This document shows positions 20,561 to 29,262 of a stretch of 64,000 nucleotides of DNA, piece by piece. Numbering within the stretch: position 1 is the first letter of the stretch; each line of letters starts with the position of its first letter. Position numbers and translations under genes: made by a program. This DNA is from Azospirillum brasilense. GTDB taxonomy: Bacteria > Pseudomonadota > Alphaproteobacteria > Azospirillales > Azospirillaceae. The notes under the pieces are model-generated. The model had not been told where the DNA came from, did no database searches, and saw only the letters and a list, made by a program, of their open reading frames with translations. The stretch covers positions 930,001 to 994,000 of the forward strand of contig NZ_VITI01000001.1 in NCBI RefSeq assembly GCF_007827795.1, given 5' to 3'.

Positions 20561-20952
20561 AGGGCATCTCTTCCAGAGCGTCTTATTCCAGAGGCGTCTC
20601 AGGCACGGCGTTTCGGGAAGGCACGGCGTCGAGAGCGTGTGTTTTGTTGGGCGTGTCATCTTGCGGTGCGAAGAATGACGGCCCGGCCGTTTCGGGGAAA
20701 CGTCGCAAAGGTGAAATGCCCATGGGGTGCCCCCGACCACAGGGGTATGCCCATGGTCAGGCCATAGGTCCCGAGATCGTTGGCATTAAACGTTTTTTTC
20801 CCTTAACCCAAGTCAGTGTGACGGGACGGTGCGCCCACTCTTGATCACACCCCGATTCACAGCCGGTTAACCATCGGCGCCTAGCGTCCGGCCCCTTCGC
20901 CGCGGCATTTTTGCTGCGGCGCAGCATTTTTTGAAGGGTGAAGGCGCTATCC
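20561..20952. other. 392-base gene-poor region with nested hairpins
   Basis: No convincing gene. Overlapping short frames have no ribosome-binding site or recognisable sequence. Near the right end, CGCCGCGGCATTTTTGCTGCGGCG (about 20899-20922, arms CGCCGC and GCGGCG) and GCTGC-GGC-GCAGC-ATTTTTT (20913-20932) form alternative stem-loops, bracketed by CCCCTTC and GAAGGG. This resembles a terminator or leader switch just upstream of the YgjV-type start. Confidence 0.5.
20913..20932 (+). terminator. short stem-loop with T-run ahead of the YgjV gene
   Basis: GCTGC (20913-20917), loop GGC, GCAGC (20921-20925), then ATTTTTT. There is no evident gene upstream on this strand, so it may act as a leader attenuator for the gene at 20953 rather than as a 3'-end. 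Confidence 0.45.
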
Positions 20953-21504
20953 ATGGTTTTCCTGTTGCACTACCTGCCGTCCCTGTCGCTGGTCGCGGTG
21001 AGCGGGCTTGCCGGTCTGGCGTTGGGCGTCCTGTCCACGCTGCTGCAGGACCGGCGGACGATCCTGACCGCGCAGGCCGGGGCCGGCGCGCTGTTCGTCC
21101 TCCATTTCTTCGCTTTGGGAGCCCATACGGGCATGTTGATGTGCGCGCTCGGCCTCGCGCAGATGGCCGCCGCCTATCCGGAACGGCGGCCGCGCTGGCT
21201 GCGCGTCCTGTTCGCCCTGACCGTACCGGCGGCGCTGGCCGTCGCGGCGGCGACGTGGCAGGGACCGATGTCCGCCCTGTCGGCTGCCGGCTTCATCCTG
21301 GGGACCATCGGGCGCTGGCAGAGCGCGGTCGGGCGGATGCGGCTGTTCTTCCTGTCCTCGACGGTGGTGGGGGCCGGCCACAACGCGCTCGCCGGCTCGG
21401 CCTTCGGGCTGGCGTCGGACGCGATGACCCTGTCCGGCCATCTGCTCAGCCTGTGGCGCGCCCGTCCGGCGGTTCGCCAGCGGTCGGCGCTGGCTCTGCA
21501 TTGA
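20953..21504 (+). CDS. YgjV-family inner-membrane protein
   Basis: A 183-residue, strongly hydrophobic protein with about six membrane segments. The pattern fits the YgjV (Imp-YgjV) family: an early helix with GVLSTLLQDRRTILTAQAGAGALFVLHFF, then a paired repeat. The family role is unknown. The ATG at 20953 is preferred because AAGG lies 8 bases upstream; a GTG at 20938 would overlap the hairpin tail. The gene is convergent with the DUF892 gene. Residues 130-160 (STVVGAGHNALAGSAFG) are conserved-looking but of unknown use. Confidence 0.75.
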   Translation: MVFLLHYLPSLSLVAVSGLAGLALGVLSTLLQDRRTILTAQAGAGALFVLHFFALGAHTGMLMCALGLAQMAAAYPERRPRWLRVLFALTVPAALAVAAATWQGPMSALSAAGFILGTIGRWQSAVGRMRLFFLSSTVVGAGHNALAGSAFGLASDAMTLSGHLLSLWRARPAVRQRSALALH

Positions 21505-21561
21505 CGAATGGGAACCGCGCCGGGGGCGGTGCCCCGGCGCGGCCTTGGCGATGGGGTGGGA

Positions 21562-22077
21562 TCAGCGCTTCGCTTCGGCGGTGCCGGCGGTTTCCCGGCG
21601 CTCCAGATAGGTCTTGGTGAGCTGCGGCAGGCGTTGTTCCAGCCACGCCGCCATCTCCAGCTCCTCGTCCAGGCTCGGTTGGAGCATGCGGGCAATCTCC
21701 GGCTCCCCGGCCTGCTCCGCGGCGGAGATCAGGGCGCGGTAGTTGGCGATCTCGAAATGCTCGAAGGAATAGTCGAAGATCGACGCCTTCACGATCTCGT
21801 CGGACGCCACGACCCCGGACAGCGACTGGGCGTTGCCAATCAGCATGGCGACACCGGTCTTGATGGCCGAGGTGTCGGTGCCCAGACGCTGCAGGCATTG
21901 CTTCAGCCGGTCGGCCTGCCGGTTCGACACCTCGATGTGCTCCTGCACCTTGGCGAGGACGTCCGGGTAGTTCTTGATGCGCTCCGCCTGCCGCTCCAGC
22001 ATCTCGACGGCCTGGCTTTCCATGGCGTGGGCGTCGCGGAGCCAGTCGATCAGGGTTTCCTTGGTGGTGTTGGCCAC
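21562..22077 (-). CDS. ferritin-like DUF892 protein (YciE/YciF family)
   Basis: A 171-residue all-helical protein. It begins TKETLIDWLRDAHAMESQAVEMLERQAERIKNYP, the characteristic DUF892 opening, with Glu/His pairs (DAHAMES, HIEVSNRQ, FEHFEIANY, DEELEMAAWLEQ) that can form a di-metal site. YciF-type proteins are induced by stress; activity is not established. I chose the GTG at 22077, with GGAG 7 bases upstream. It is divergent from a PA2169-type four-helix protein, and the two probably share a stress-responsive promoter region of about 190 bases. Confidence 0.85.
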   Translation of the reverse strand: MANTTKETLIDWLRDAHAMESQAVEMLERQAERIKNYPDVLAKVQEHIEVSNRQADRLKQCLQRLGTDTSAIKTGVAMLIGNAQSLSGVVASDEIVKASIFDYSFEHFEIANYRALISAAEQAGEPEIARMLQPSLDEELEMAAWLEQRLPQLTKTYLERRETAGTAEAKR

Positions 22078-22268
22078 AGGTCTTCTCCCTCGTTGCGTTA
22101 TCGGACAGTCCATTGGGGATGGAGCGACAACAGGCGGGGCGACGGTTCGTCACCATCGGGCGATGCGGCCTGACCAACCGGAGCACCCTTCGGATGCATC
22201 GAGGAACCTTCACCGGGGCGGGAGGTTTTTCAAAGCGGATGGGCAGACTGCCAGGGGAGGGAGCGGCC

Positions 22269-22736
22269 ATGTCGGCAAATGAACCGGCCATGATGGGAAA
22301 AGACCAGATCGTCGACACCCTCAACGATCTGATCCGCATCGTCGAGGACAGCCACGAAGCCTATCGTCAGGCCGCGGAAGCCTTGGAGGACGAGGATCTG
22401 AAGGCCCTGTTCAACGATCTGGCGGCCCAGCGCGGCGCCATCGTGCGCGAGGTCCAGCGCCTCGTCGCCGAACAGGGCGGGGCGCCGGACATGGGCGGAA
22501 CCGTGATGGGCGGCGCGCACCGCTTCTTCCTGGAACTGAAGACCAACGTTCTGGGTCAGGATCGCGAGGCGATCCTGGCCGAGGTGCAGCGCGGCGAGGG
22601 CGAATGCGTCCGCGCCTATGAGGAGGCCTTGGCCAAGGAACTGCCTTTGCCGATCACCGCGGTGGCGATCCAGCATCTCGACCGCATCCGCGCCGACCGC
22701 GACCGCATGACCCTGCTGCGTGGAGCCGCGGCCTGA
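22269..22736 (+). CDS. PA2169-family four-helix-bundle protein (DUF2383)
   Basis: A 155-residue protein with a helical bundle: TLNDLIRIVEDSHEAYRQAAEALEDEDLKALFNDLAAQR, then REVQRLV, GTVMGGAHRFFLELK, and EVQRGEGECVRAYEEAL with the conserved ExxR/GE segment. This is the PA2169/DUF2383 pattern, which is ferritin-like and uncharacterised. The start at 22269 has GGGAG upstream. The context beside DUF892 suggests a stress role (inference). Confidence 0.82.
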   Translation: MSANEPAMMGKDQIVDTLNDLIRIVEDSHEAYRQAAEALEDEDLKALFNDLAAQRGAIVREVQRLVAEQGGAPDMGGTVMGGAHRFFLELKTNVLGQDREAILAEVQRGEGECVRAYEEALAKELPLPITAVAIQHLDRIRADRDRMTLLRGAAA

Positions 22737-22760
22737 CGCTCAAAAACGCTTGAGGGACGG

Positions 22761-22955
22761 TTACTCCGCGGCGGCGGCCTGCCGGTTCTCCAGATCCGCC
22801 AGTAGGGCGCGTTTCTGGTCGGCGTCCATGTGCTTCCAGCCGCGGATCTCCTCCAACGTGCGCAGGCAGCCGATGCAATAGGCGCGGTCGGCGGTCAGCT
22901 TGCACACGCTGACACAGGGGGACGGGACGAAGTCACTCTCGGCGGGCGGGGTCAT
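22761..22955 (-). CDS. DUF1289 small cysteine protein
   Basis: A 64-residue protein with the DUF1289 hallmark: SPCVSVCKLT, then YCIGCLRTLEEI and W at GWKHM. The Cys-x3-Cys...Cys-x2-Cys set probably binds a metal or Fe-S cluster. The family is widespread in proteobacteria and has no settled function. I use the ATG at 22955 (MTPPAESDF); a longer frame reaching 23084 lacks similarity. It is convergent with the PA2169-type gene. Confidence 0.88.
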   Translation of the reverse strand: MTPPAESDFVPSPCVSVCKLTADRAYCIGCLRTLEEIRGWKHMDADQKRALLADLENRQAAAAE

Positions 22956-23259
22956 TCCAAAATCCAGATGAATGCGGGACGGTGCGCGCCGGCCTGCGGT
23001 GCGGCGCCGTAGCCGCTCCCCAGGCCGATCCGTGAAGGCCCGCTCTTGCGGCATTTCCGCGTTTTTGACAAGTCCTACCGTCACCCTTGGTCATCCTGTC
23101 CATATCCCATGGACTAACGGCGGATGGGACTTCAACCTCTGCGTCACGATTTTGACCAAAGAATGCCTTAAAGTCGAACCCACCGGACAAGAAGTCTCCA
23201 AAATGGTCCCTCAGAACGTGGTTCGCCGCGATGCGCGGCATCCAACGAGGGAGATTTCT
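22956..23259. other. 304-base divergent gap
   Basis: Between the DUF1289 gene (minus) and the VWA lipoprotein gene (plus). I see no RNA gene and no clear operator. A GGAG sits just before the GTG at 23260. An in-frame upstream ATG at 23203 exists but would put the lipobox too far from the N-terminus. Confidence 0.5.
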
Positions 23260-24900
23260 GTGAAGCGAACGTCGGTGGGGGGCTTGCTCGGCGCCATGGC
23301 GCTGGGCACGGTGTTGACGGCTTGCGGAGTGACGCCACAGGTGCCGACGTCGTCGATACGGCCCGGCTCCAGTGAGAATCTGTTTGGATATCCCGCCGCG
23401 CCCTTCGTCGCGTCGGCCCCCGCGGCCCGGTCCGCCGGAACTCCCTTTCCCGCTTCGGAGATTGCCAGATCGCCGGGGCGGTTCGACACGGCGTCACCGA
23501 ACGGTTTCGTGCCGGTGGCCGAGGCGCCCGTCTCCACCTTCTCCGCCGACGTGGACACGGCGTCCTACGCGGTGGTCCGCCGCCTGCTGAACGAAGGGCA
23601 CCCCATCCCATACCCCGTCTTGCGGGTGGAGGAGATGGTCAACTATTTCCACTACGATTACCCCCGCCCGGAGTCGCCCGCCGCTCCCTTCCGCCCGACG
23701 GTGGCGGTCTATCCATCCCCCTGGACGGAGGGCGCGCGCATCCTGCACATCGGCATCCGCGCCTACGACGTCGCCCGCAAGCAACGACCCGCGCTGAACC
23801 TCGTCTTCCTGGTGGATGTGTCCGGCTCCATGGCGCCGGACGACCGGCTGCCGCTGCTGAAGCAGGCGCTGTTGATGCTGGTGGACGATCTGCGGCCGGA
23901 TGATCACGTGGCCATCGTCAGCTACGCCGCCAACAGCGGCGTGGTGCTGGAGCCCACCGCCGGAACGGACAAGGAAACCATCCGCGCGGCCATCCAGGGG
24001 CTGACGGCGGGCGGCCTCACCGCGGGCGACGGCGGAATCCAGGCGGCCTACGCGCTGGCGGAGAGGAATTTCGACAAGGCGGCGGTCAACCGGGTGGTGA
24101 TCGGCACCGATGGCGATTTCAACGTGGGGATCGTCGATCCCAAGGCGTTGGAGACGCTGATCGCGGGGAAGCGTGAGACCGGAGTTTACCTGTCGGTCCT
24201 CGGCGTCGGGCTGGGCAATCTCAACGATGTGGTGATGCAGCGGCTCGCCCAGGCGGGCAATGGCAACGCCGCTTACATCGACGGCATGCAGGAGGCCAAG
24301 AAGGTCCTGCGCGACGAGCTGTCCTCCACCATGGTGCCGGTCGCCGACAATGTGAAGTTCCAGGTCGAGTTCAATCCGGCCCTGGTTGGGCAGTACCGGT
24401 TGATCGGCTATGAGACGCGGGCGCTGCGCCGCGAGGATTTCAACGACGACCGGGTGGATGCGGGCGACGTTGGCGCCGGTCATGCGGTGACCGCGCTCTA
24501 TGAGTTCCTGCCGCCGGGGGCCAAGGGCAAGGGCGTCGATCCGCTGCGCTACGAGGCCAACCATAAGGCCAGGACGACCAAGGATGCGGCAAACGCGGAC
24601 GAGTTCGGTTTCCTGCGCCTGCGCTACACGCTGCCCGGCCAGTCCCAAAGCCGGCTGATCGAGCGCCCCATCCGCAAGCGCGAAGCTCTGGCCTCCGTCG
24701 AGGCCGCTCCCGCCGAGGCCCGCTTCGCCCTGGCGGTGGCGTCCTTCGCCGGGAAGCTGCGCAGCGCGGGGGGCGGCGAGACGATGTCCTACGCGCAGAT
24801 CGCCGATCTGGCGCGCGGCGCGCGCGGCGCCGATCCCGATGGCACGCGCGCCGAGTTCATCCGCCTCGTCGAACTGGCGGGCAGCCGGGCCGCGCGGTGA
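23260..24900 (+). CDS. lipoprotein with von Willebrand factor A domain (YfbK-like)
   Basis: A 546-residue protein. Starting at the GTG (MKRTSVGGLLGAMALG), a lipobox VLTAC places the lipidated Cys near residue 23, so it is a membrane-anchored lipoprotein. An N-terminal YfbK-type domain (SADVDTASYAVVRRLLNEG) is followed by a VWA domain with the MIDAS motif D186-V-S188-G-S190, then a C-terminal DUF3520-type region with SSAGGGE-like text (LRSAGGGETMSYAQI). VWA domains bind protein partners through a metal ion. The partner is unknown here; no MoxR-type ATPase is adjacent. Confidence 0.87.
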   Translation: MKRTSVGGLLGAMALGTVLTACGVTPQVPTSSIRPGSSENLFGYPAAPFVASAPAARSAGTPFPASEIARSPGRFDTASPNGFVPVAEAPVSTFSADVDTASYAVVRRLLNEGHPIPYPVLRVEEMVNYFHYDYPRPESPAAPFRPTVAVYPSPWTEGARILHIGIRAYDVARKQRPALNLVFLVDVSGSMAPDDRLPLLKQALLMLVDDLRPDDHVAIVSYAANSGVVLEPTAGTDKETIRAAIQGLTAGGLTAGDGGIQAAYALAERNFDKAAVNRVVIGTDGDFNVGIVDPKALETLIAGKRETGVYLSVLGVGLGNLNDVVMQRLAQAGNGNAAYIDGMQEAKKVLRDELSSTMVPVADNVKFQVEFNPALVGQYRLIGYETRALRREDFNDDRVDAGDVGAGHAVTALYEFLPPGAKGKGVDPLRYEANHKARTTKDAANADEFGFLRLRYTLPGQSQSRLIERPIRKREALASVEAAPAEARFALAVASFAGKLRSAGGGETMSYAQIADLARGARGADPDGTRAEFIRLVELAGSRAAR

Positions 24901-24988
24901 CGGCGGTCATTGCCTCAAAAGGAAACGGGGCGGCGCCGGGCCACCCCGTTCCTGAACCGCAAGGCGTTCCGCCCCACGCTCAGACGTT

Positions 24989-25522
24989 TCAGTCGGAGAT
25001 GTTGGGCGGATCGGGATCGTCCGACCAGTCGTCCTTCGGGGCCGGATAGCGCTCCAGCCACTTGCGGACCAGGACGACGTGGCCGGCCTCCTCCTCCGCG
25101 AACTCGCGGGCGAGGCGGGCGACCTCCGGGTCCTTCGTCTCGGCGGCGACCGAGGCGTAATAGTTGTTGCCCTGATGCTCGCTCAGCAGCGCCATCTTCA
25201 GCGCGTGGTGCGGCTTCATCAGATAGTGGGCGTTCTCGAAGGCCGCGGCTTCCGGCGACTCGGTGGTGGCGTCCCACTGGAACTCCCAGGGGGCGACCTT
25301 GGGCAGCGCGCCATGCTCCCTGGCGATCTGCTTCACCTCCTCGGCGTGTTTGGCCGAGTAGGTGGACAGATCGCGGAACAGCTTGGCGACCTCCACATTG
25401 TTGTGGGACTCCATGCTGTCGGCCAACTCGGTGTAGCGCTCCGCCGCCTCGATCTCCAGCGCCAGCGCATGGGCCAGGAACAGACCGACGTTGGCGGCCC
25501 CGTTCAGCACTTTCGTCTTCAT
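24989..25522 (-). CDS. ferritin-like (rubrerythrin-type) protein coupled to KorB
   Basis: A 177-residue protein with a four-helix ferritin-like core. The N-terminal half has LEIEAAERYTEL and YSAKHAEEV; the C-terminal half has LLSEHQGNNYYASVAAETKD and FAEEEAGHVVLVRKWLE, where E145-x-x-H148 is a normal di-iron ligand pair. The matching first-half ExxH is not intact (S56-A-K-H59), so the site may be unusual. The ATG at 25522 overlaps the korB stop in ATGA (25519-25522), so it is translationally coupled to the ferredoxin oxidoreductase. A role in protecting that O2-sensitive enzyme or handling its iron is inference. Confidence 0.82.
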   Translation of the reverse strand: MKTKVLNGAANVGLFLAHALALEIEAAERYTELADSMESHNNVEVAKLFRDLSTYSAKHAEEVKQIAREHGALPKVAPWEFQWDATTESPEAAAFENAHYLMKPHHALKMALLSEHQGNNYYASVAAETKDPEVARLAREFAEEEAGHVVLVRKWLERYPAPKDDWSDDPDPPNISD

Positions 25523-26361
25523 ACCGCGAACCCCTCTTCGATCTGGGCGATGCTGTGGGTGGCCGTCGATTCCGGCTGGAACGGACGGCGGTTGCCGGCG
25601 AGGAAGATGCCGAGGCCGAACCCGTCGTCCTCGAGGACGGCGCGCATCGCCTCGTTCGGGTCGTCCGTCGGCTCGCGGCCGTAGGGGTGGACCGTGCTCT
25701 TCCAGCCGCGCTGCTCGGGGCGGAAGGTGACGCAGGGAGACAGGATGTGGATGACCGAGAAGCCGGGGTGCTTCACGCCTTCCACGATCAGGCGGGCGAC
25801 CTCGTTCGGGTTGTTGGAGAAGCCGCGGGCGACGAAGTTCGCGCCGCAGGCCAGCGCCAGGGCGACCGGTTGGATCGGGTTGACGCCCGGCCCTTCCGGG
25901 GTCAGCTTCGACTCGCACCAGTCGGCCTCGGTGGTCGGCGAGGCCTGACCCTTGGTCATGCCGTAGACTTGGTTGTCCATGACGATGTAGGTCATGTCGA
26001 CGTTGCGGCGGCAGGCGTGCAGGAAGTGGTTGCCGCCGATCGAGAAGCCGTCGCCGTCGCCGCCGAAGATCAGCACGTTCAGCTCCGGCCGGGCCAGCTT
26101 CACGCCGGACGCCACGGCCAGCGAGCGGCCGTGCACCGTGTGGTAGCCGTAGACGCTGGTGTAGGCGGGAATGCGCGACGAGCAGCCGATGCCCGACACA
26201 ACGACGGTGTCGTGGCGCTCCAGCCCCATGTTCGCCATGGCGCGGGTGATGCCGGCCAGCACGGAATAGTCGCCGCAGCCGGGGCACCAGATGGGCTTCA
26301 CGTCGGACTTGTAGTCGCCGGGCAGCGGGCCCACGACATCGTCGGTCAGATGGGTATCCAT
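25519..26361 (-). CDS. korB: 2-oxoacid:ferredoxin oxidoreductase subunit beta (KorB type)
   Basis: A 280-residue thiamine-diphosphate subunit. The Fe-S cysteines are C26 and C29 in IWCPGCGD, C60 in SGIGCSSR, and a fourth in SPCVTF. The TPP/Mg motif is GGDGDGFSIGGNH...DNQVYGMTKGQ. The family oxidatively decarboxylates a 2-oxoacid to an acyl-CoA and reduces ferredoxin; two-subunit enzymes with a 280-residue beta chain are usually 2-oxoglutarate enzymes. It lacks an internal ferredoxin domain. korA is 20 bases upstream and the ferritin-like gene overlaps downstream. 2-Oxoglutarate as substrate is likely but not proven. Confidence 0.92.
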   Translation of the reverse strand: MDTHLTDDVVGPLPGDYKSDVKPIWCPGCGDYSVLAGITRAMANMGLERHDTVVVSGIGCSSRIPAYTSVYGYHTVHGRSLAVASGVKLARPELNVLIFGGDGDGFSIGGNHFLHACRRNVDMTYIVMDNQVYGMTKGQASPTTEADWCESKLTPEGPGVNPIQPVALALACGANFVARGFSNNPNEVARLIVEGVKHPGFSVIHILSPCVTFRPEQRGWKSTVHPYGREPTDDPNEAMRAVLEDDGFGLGIFLAGNRRPFQPESTATHSIAQIEEGFAV

Positions 26362-26381
26362 GGATTTCGTGCTCCGGCCGG

Positions 26382-28103
26382 TCAGATCAGGGAAAGAAGC
26401 GTCTCGTGAACCTCACGGGCGCGGATCGGCAGCGGGCCGGGGCGGCTGAACACCGACACCGCGCCCGGCAGGTCGTAATGCCCGCGGAGGAACTTGTGGA
26501 ACTGGGCGCCGTGCGTCTGCTCGACGACCAGCACCTTCGAGACGCCGTCCAGCGCCGCGGCCAGCTTGGCCGGCTGGACCGGGGAGATCAGGCGGATGGC
26601 GACCAGCCGGGCCTTGGTGCCGGCGGCCTCCAGCCGGCGCACCGCCTCGCGCGACGGGCCGGTGGCGGAGCCCCAGGTGACGACGGCGATCTCGCCCTCG
26701 CCCTCGATGTCGGCCCAGGCGTCGCCGTAGTCGTAGGAGGTCAGCTTGCGCAGGCGCTTGTCGAGCTGCTTCTGGTGGTCGGACGCCTGCGAGGAGGGCA
26801 GGGCGTTCTCCGCATGCTCCAGCCCGTCGGCGGTGTGCTCGCCGCCCGGCATGCCGGGGATGGCGGCGGGGGAGACGCCGGACTCGGTGTTGGCGTAGCG
26901 CAGGTACTTGCCTTCGCCGCCGAGATCGGTCGCCAGCAGGCGGTTCGCCTTGTGGGGGGCGTCGGCCGGCTTGTCGACGATGGCGCGGGACTGGCCCATC
27001 GCCTGATCGGACAGCACGATGGCCGGGGTCTGCAGCGCCTCGGCCAGATGCACCGCCCACTGGGTGGTGAACAGGCAGTCGCCGATGGAGGTCGGGCCGA
27101 CCACCAGATGCGGGGCGTCGCCGTGCAGGCCGTAGACGGCGATGTTCAGGTCGGACTGTTCGGACTTGGTCGGGATGCCGGTGGACGGGCCGCCGCGCTG
27201 CACGTCGACGATCACCACCGGGGTTTCGGAGGCGACGCCGAGGCCGATGCACTCGGTCATCAGCGACAGGCCGGGGCCGGCGGTCGCGGTGATCGAGGGC
27301 ACGCCGCTGAAGGAGGCGCCCAGGCACATGGCGATGGAGGCCAGCTCATCCTCCGCCTGGACCAGCTTGCCGCCGGTCTTGGCGAGGTTGGGGGCCAGCC
27401 ATTCCAGGATCTCGGTCGCCGGCGTGATCGGGTAGGCGGCGCAGAACTTCACCCCGCCCTTCAGCGCGCCCAGCCCGGCGGCCTCGTTGCCGGAGATGTT
27501 CCAGCGGGTGGCGCCCTCCTTGTTGGGGGCGGCCAGCTCCAGGCCGAGGCTCCAGCCGGCGGCCTCCCTGGACCCGGCGTCGATGCCGGCGTTGGACGCC
27601 TGGATGGCGGCGTCGCCCTTCTTGCCCAGCGCCTTCTGGATCACCGCGTCGATGCCGGCGCGCGGCAGGCCGACGATCGCCGCGACGGCGCCCAGCCCGA
27701 CCATGTTGACGCGCCCGCCGGGGATGCGCCCGGCCAGCTCCTTGATCGGCAGCTCGACCTGTTTGGCGCCGCTGGCGGCCAGGACCGCGGGCACCTCGCC
27801 CTGGCTGGGGTCGGTGATGATGACGCTCTTCTCCGACAGCGGAAGCTCGGCCGCGAAGCGCTCCACATTCTGCCAGTCGAAGGCGATGATGATGTCGAAA
27901 CGGTCTCCCGGACCGTGAACGGGTGTCGGCGACAGGCGAACGAGGGCGGCGGCTTCACCGCCACGGATCTGCGGGCCGGTGGACCGCGACATCAATCCGT
28001 ACCATCCCACGTTGGCGGCGGCATCCAGCAGCATCTGTCCGGCGGTCATCGCGCCGGCGCCACCGCTGCCCACCAGGGCAATCGTGACCGAGTCCACTGT
28101 CAT
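26382..28103 (-). CDS. korA: 2-oxoacid:ferredoxin oxidoreductase subunit alpha with fused gamma domain (KorA type)
   Basis: A 573-residue chain in which a gamma domain (residues 1 to about 190, with GSGGAGAMTAGQML and YGLMSRSTGPQIRGGE) is fused to the alpha (pyrimidine-binding) domain (about 205-573, with CAAYPITPATEILEWL, EDELASIAMCLGAS and TATAGPGLSLMTE). This gamma-alpha fusion with a separate small beta is the KorAB layout of Mycobacterium and Hydrogenobacter. It is first in the korA-korB-ferritin-like operon. The ATG at 28103 is preceded by a 226-base gap that separates it from the sulfite-oxidase-like gene. In an aerobe, such an enzyme can give an NADH-independent route around 2-oxoglutarate dehydrogenase. 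Confidence 0.93.
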   Translation of the reverse strand: MTVDSVTIALVGSGGAGAMTAGQMLLDAAANVGWYGLMSRSTGPQIRGGEAAALVRLSPTPVHGPGDRFDIIIAFDWQNVERFAAELPLSEKSVIITDPSQGEVPAVLAASGAKQVELPIKELAGRIPGGRVNMVGLGAVAAIVGLPRAGIDAVIQKALGKKGDAAIQASNAGIDAGSREAAGWSLGLELAAPNKEGATRWNISGNEAAGLGALKGGVKFCAAYPITPATEILEWLAPNLAKTGGKLVQAEDELASIAMCLGASFSGVPSITATAGPGLSLMTECIGLGVASETPVVIVDVQRGGPSTGIPTKSEQSDLNIAVYGLHGDAPHLVVGPTSIGDCLFTTQWAVHLAEALQTPAIVLSDQAMGQSRAIVDKPADAPHKANRLLATDLGGEGKYLRYANTESGVSPAAIPGMPGGEHTADGLEHAENALPSSQASDHQKQLDKRLRKLTSYDYGDAWADIEGEGEIAVVTWGSATGPSREAVRRLEAAGTKARLVAIRLISPVQPAKLAAALDGVSKVLVVEQTHGAQFHKFLRGHYDLPGAVSVFSRPGPLPIRAREVHETLLSLI

Positions 28104-28329
28104 TGGTTAATCCCTTGCGTCCGAATGTGAGTCGCCCGACGCCCGTACGGCTACGTCAGCATTGCGGAACAGGGGAATGATCTGGCGCAAATCGAACGGA
28201 AGACGTCACGATTTTTCCAAGTCGCGCCATGGATTGGTCCGACCAATTCTTGCTCGGCGACCGGGAATCCCTTGGCGCCGACTGTTGCCGGGATTGTTTC
28301 TGGACCGGAATGGCGGGTGCCTTTGCGGG

Positions 28330-29022
28330 CTACTCGCTGTAGCGTTCTTCCCGCCAGGGGTCGGCGTCATTGTGATAGCCGCGGACCTCCCAATAGCCGC
28401 GGCGGTCCTCCGCCAGGAACTCGATTCGCTTCACCCACTTGGCGCTTTTCCAGAAATAGAGCTTCGGCACGACGACTCGGACCGGGCCGCCATGGTCGCG
28501 GCTGATCGGCTGGCCTTCCCAGCCGGTGGCGAGCAGCGCATCCTCCGCCGCGAAGGCGTCCAGCGGCAGGTTGGTGGTGTAGCCGTCCGAGGAGTGGCAG
28601 AGGACGAAGCGCGCCTCCGGCCGCGGCCGGACGACCGACAGCAGGTGCCGAGTCGACACGCCCTCCCAATGGTTGTCGTAGCGCGACCATGTGGTGACGC
28701 AGTGGATGTCGGAGACGACGCGCTCCCGCGGCTGGGCCTGCAGGTCCGCCCAGCTCCAGATGACGGGAGTGTCGACCAGCCCGTCCACCGCCAGGGTCCA
28801 GTTCGCCTCGCTCACCCGCGGAACGATGCCGAGATCGAGCACCGGCCAGGTCTCCACCAAGCGCTGGCCCGGCGGCAGGCGGTCGCGCGCCGGGTCGGCG
28901 GTCTCCCCGGTCAGGCCCCGGCCCTCCCGCGCCCATTGCTCCTTGGTGGCGATCAGCTTGTCGCGGATTTGGCCGTCCTGCGGCACGTCCTGCGGGCCAT
29001 CTTGAGGAGTCTCGTCGGCCAT
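28330..29022 (-). CDS. sulfite-oxidase-like molybdopterin oxidoreductase
   Basis: A 230-residue soluble protein with the SUOX/YedY molybdopterin fold: NWTLAVDGLVDTP, then the Mo-ligand cysteine in SDIHCVTTWSRYDN, followed by WEGVSTRHLL, HSSDGYTTNLPLD, and the C-terminal DHGGPVRVVVPKLYFWKSAKWVK. It lacks a Tat signal and a haem domain, so it is probably cytoplasmic. Members reduce or oxidise S-, N- or methionine-sulfoxide-type substrates; the substrate is unknown. I use the ATG at 29022, with GGAAG 6 bases upstream. It is divergent from the histidine kinase gene. Confidence 0.87.
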   Translation of the reverse strand: MADETPQDGPQDVPQDGQIRDKLIATKEQWAREGRGLTGETADPARDRLPPGQRLVETWPVLDLGIVPRVSEANWTLAVDGLVDTPVIWSWADLQAQPRERVVSDIHCVTTWSRYDNHWEGVSTRHLLSVVRPRPEARFVLCHSSDGYTTNLPLDAFAAEDALLATGWEGQPISRDHGGPVRVVVPKLYFWKSAKWVKRIEFLAEDRRGYWEVRGYHNDADPWREERYSE

Positions 29023-29262
29023 GGCGGTCTTCCGAAGGGGTGGATCGGCAGCGATGTCTCTGGTGAGCGGTACGGATTTATGCATGGATGGGCGCCGGTG
29101 TCAGCGCCGATCCCGCGGCTTCTTGCGGTGCGAAAGGCTGGTCCGCTACCCTTCCGTCCCGTTTTCCACGCTTGGACCGGAAATAGACGGTTCGGACGGT
29201 CGCCCTGCCCCTGTTCACGCCCTGTCTTGCTCTGATAGCATGTCCGCTATGCATCACATGCC

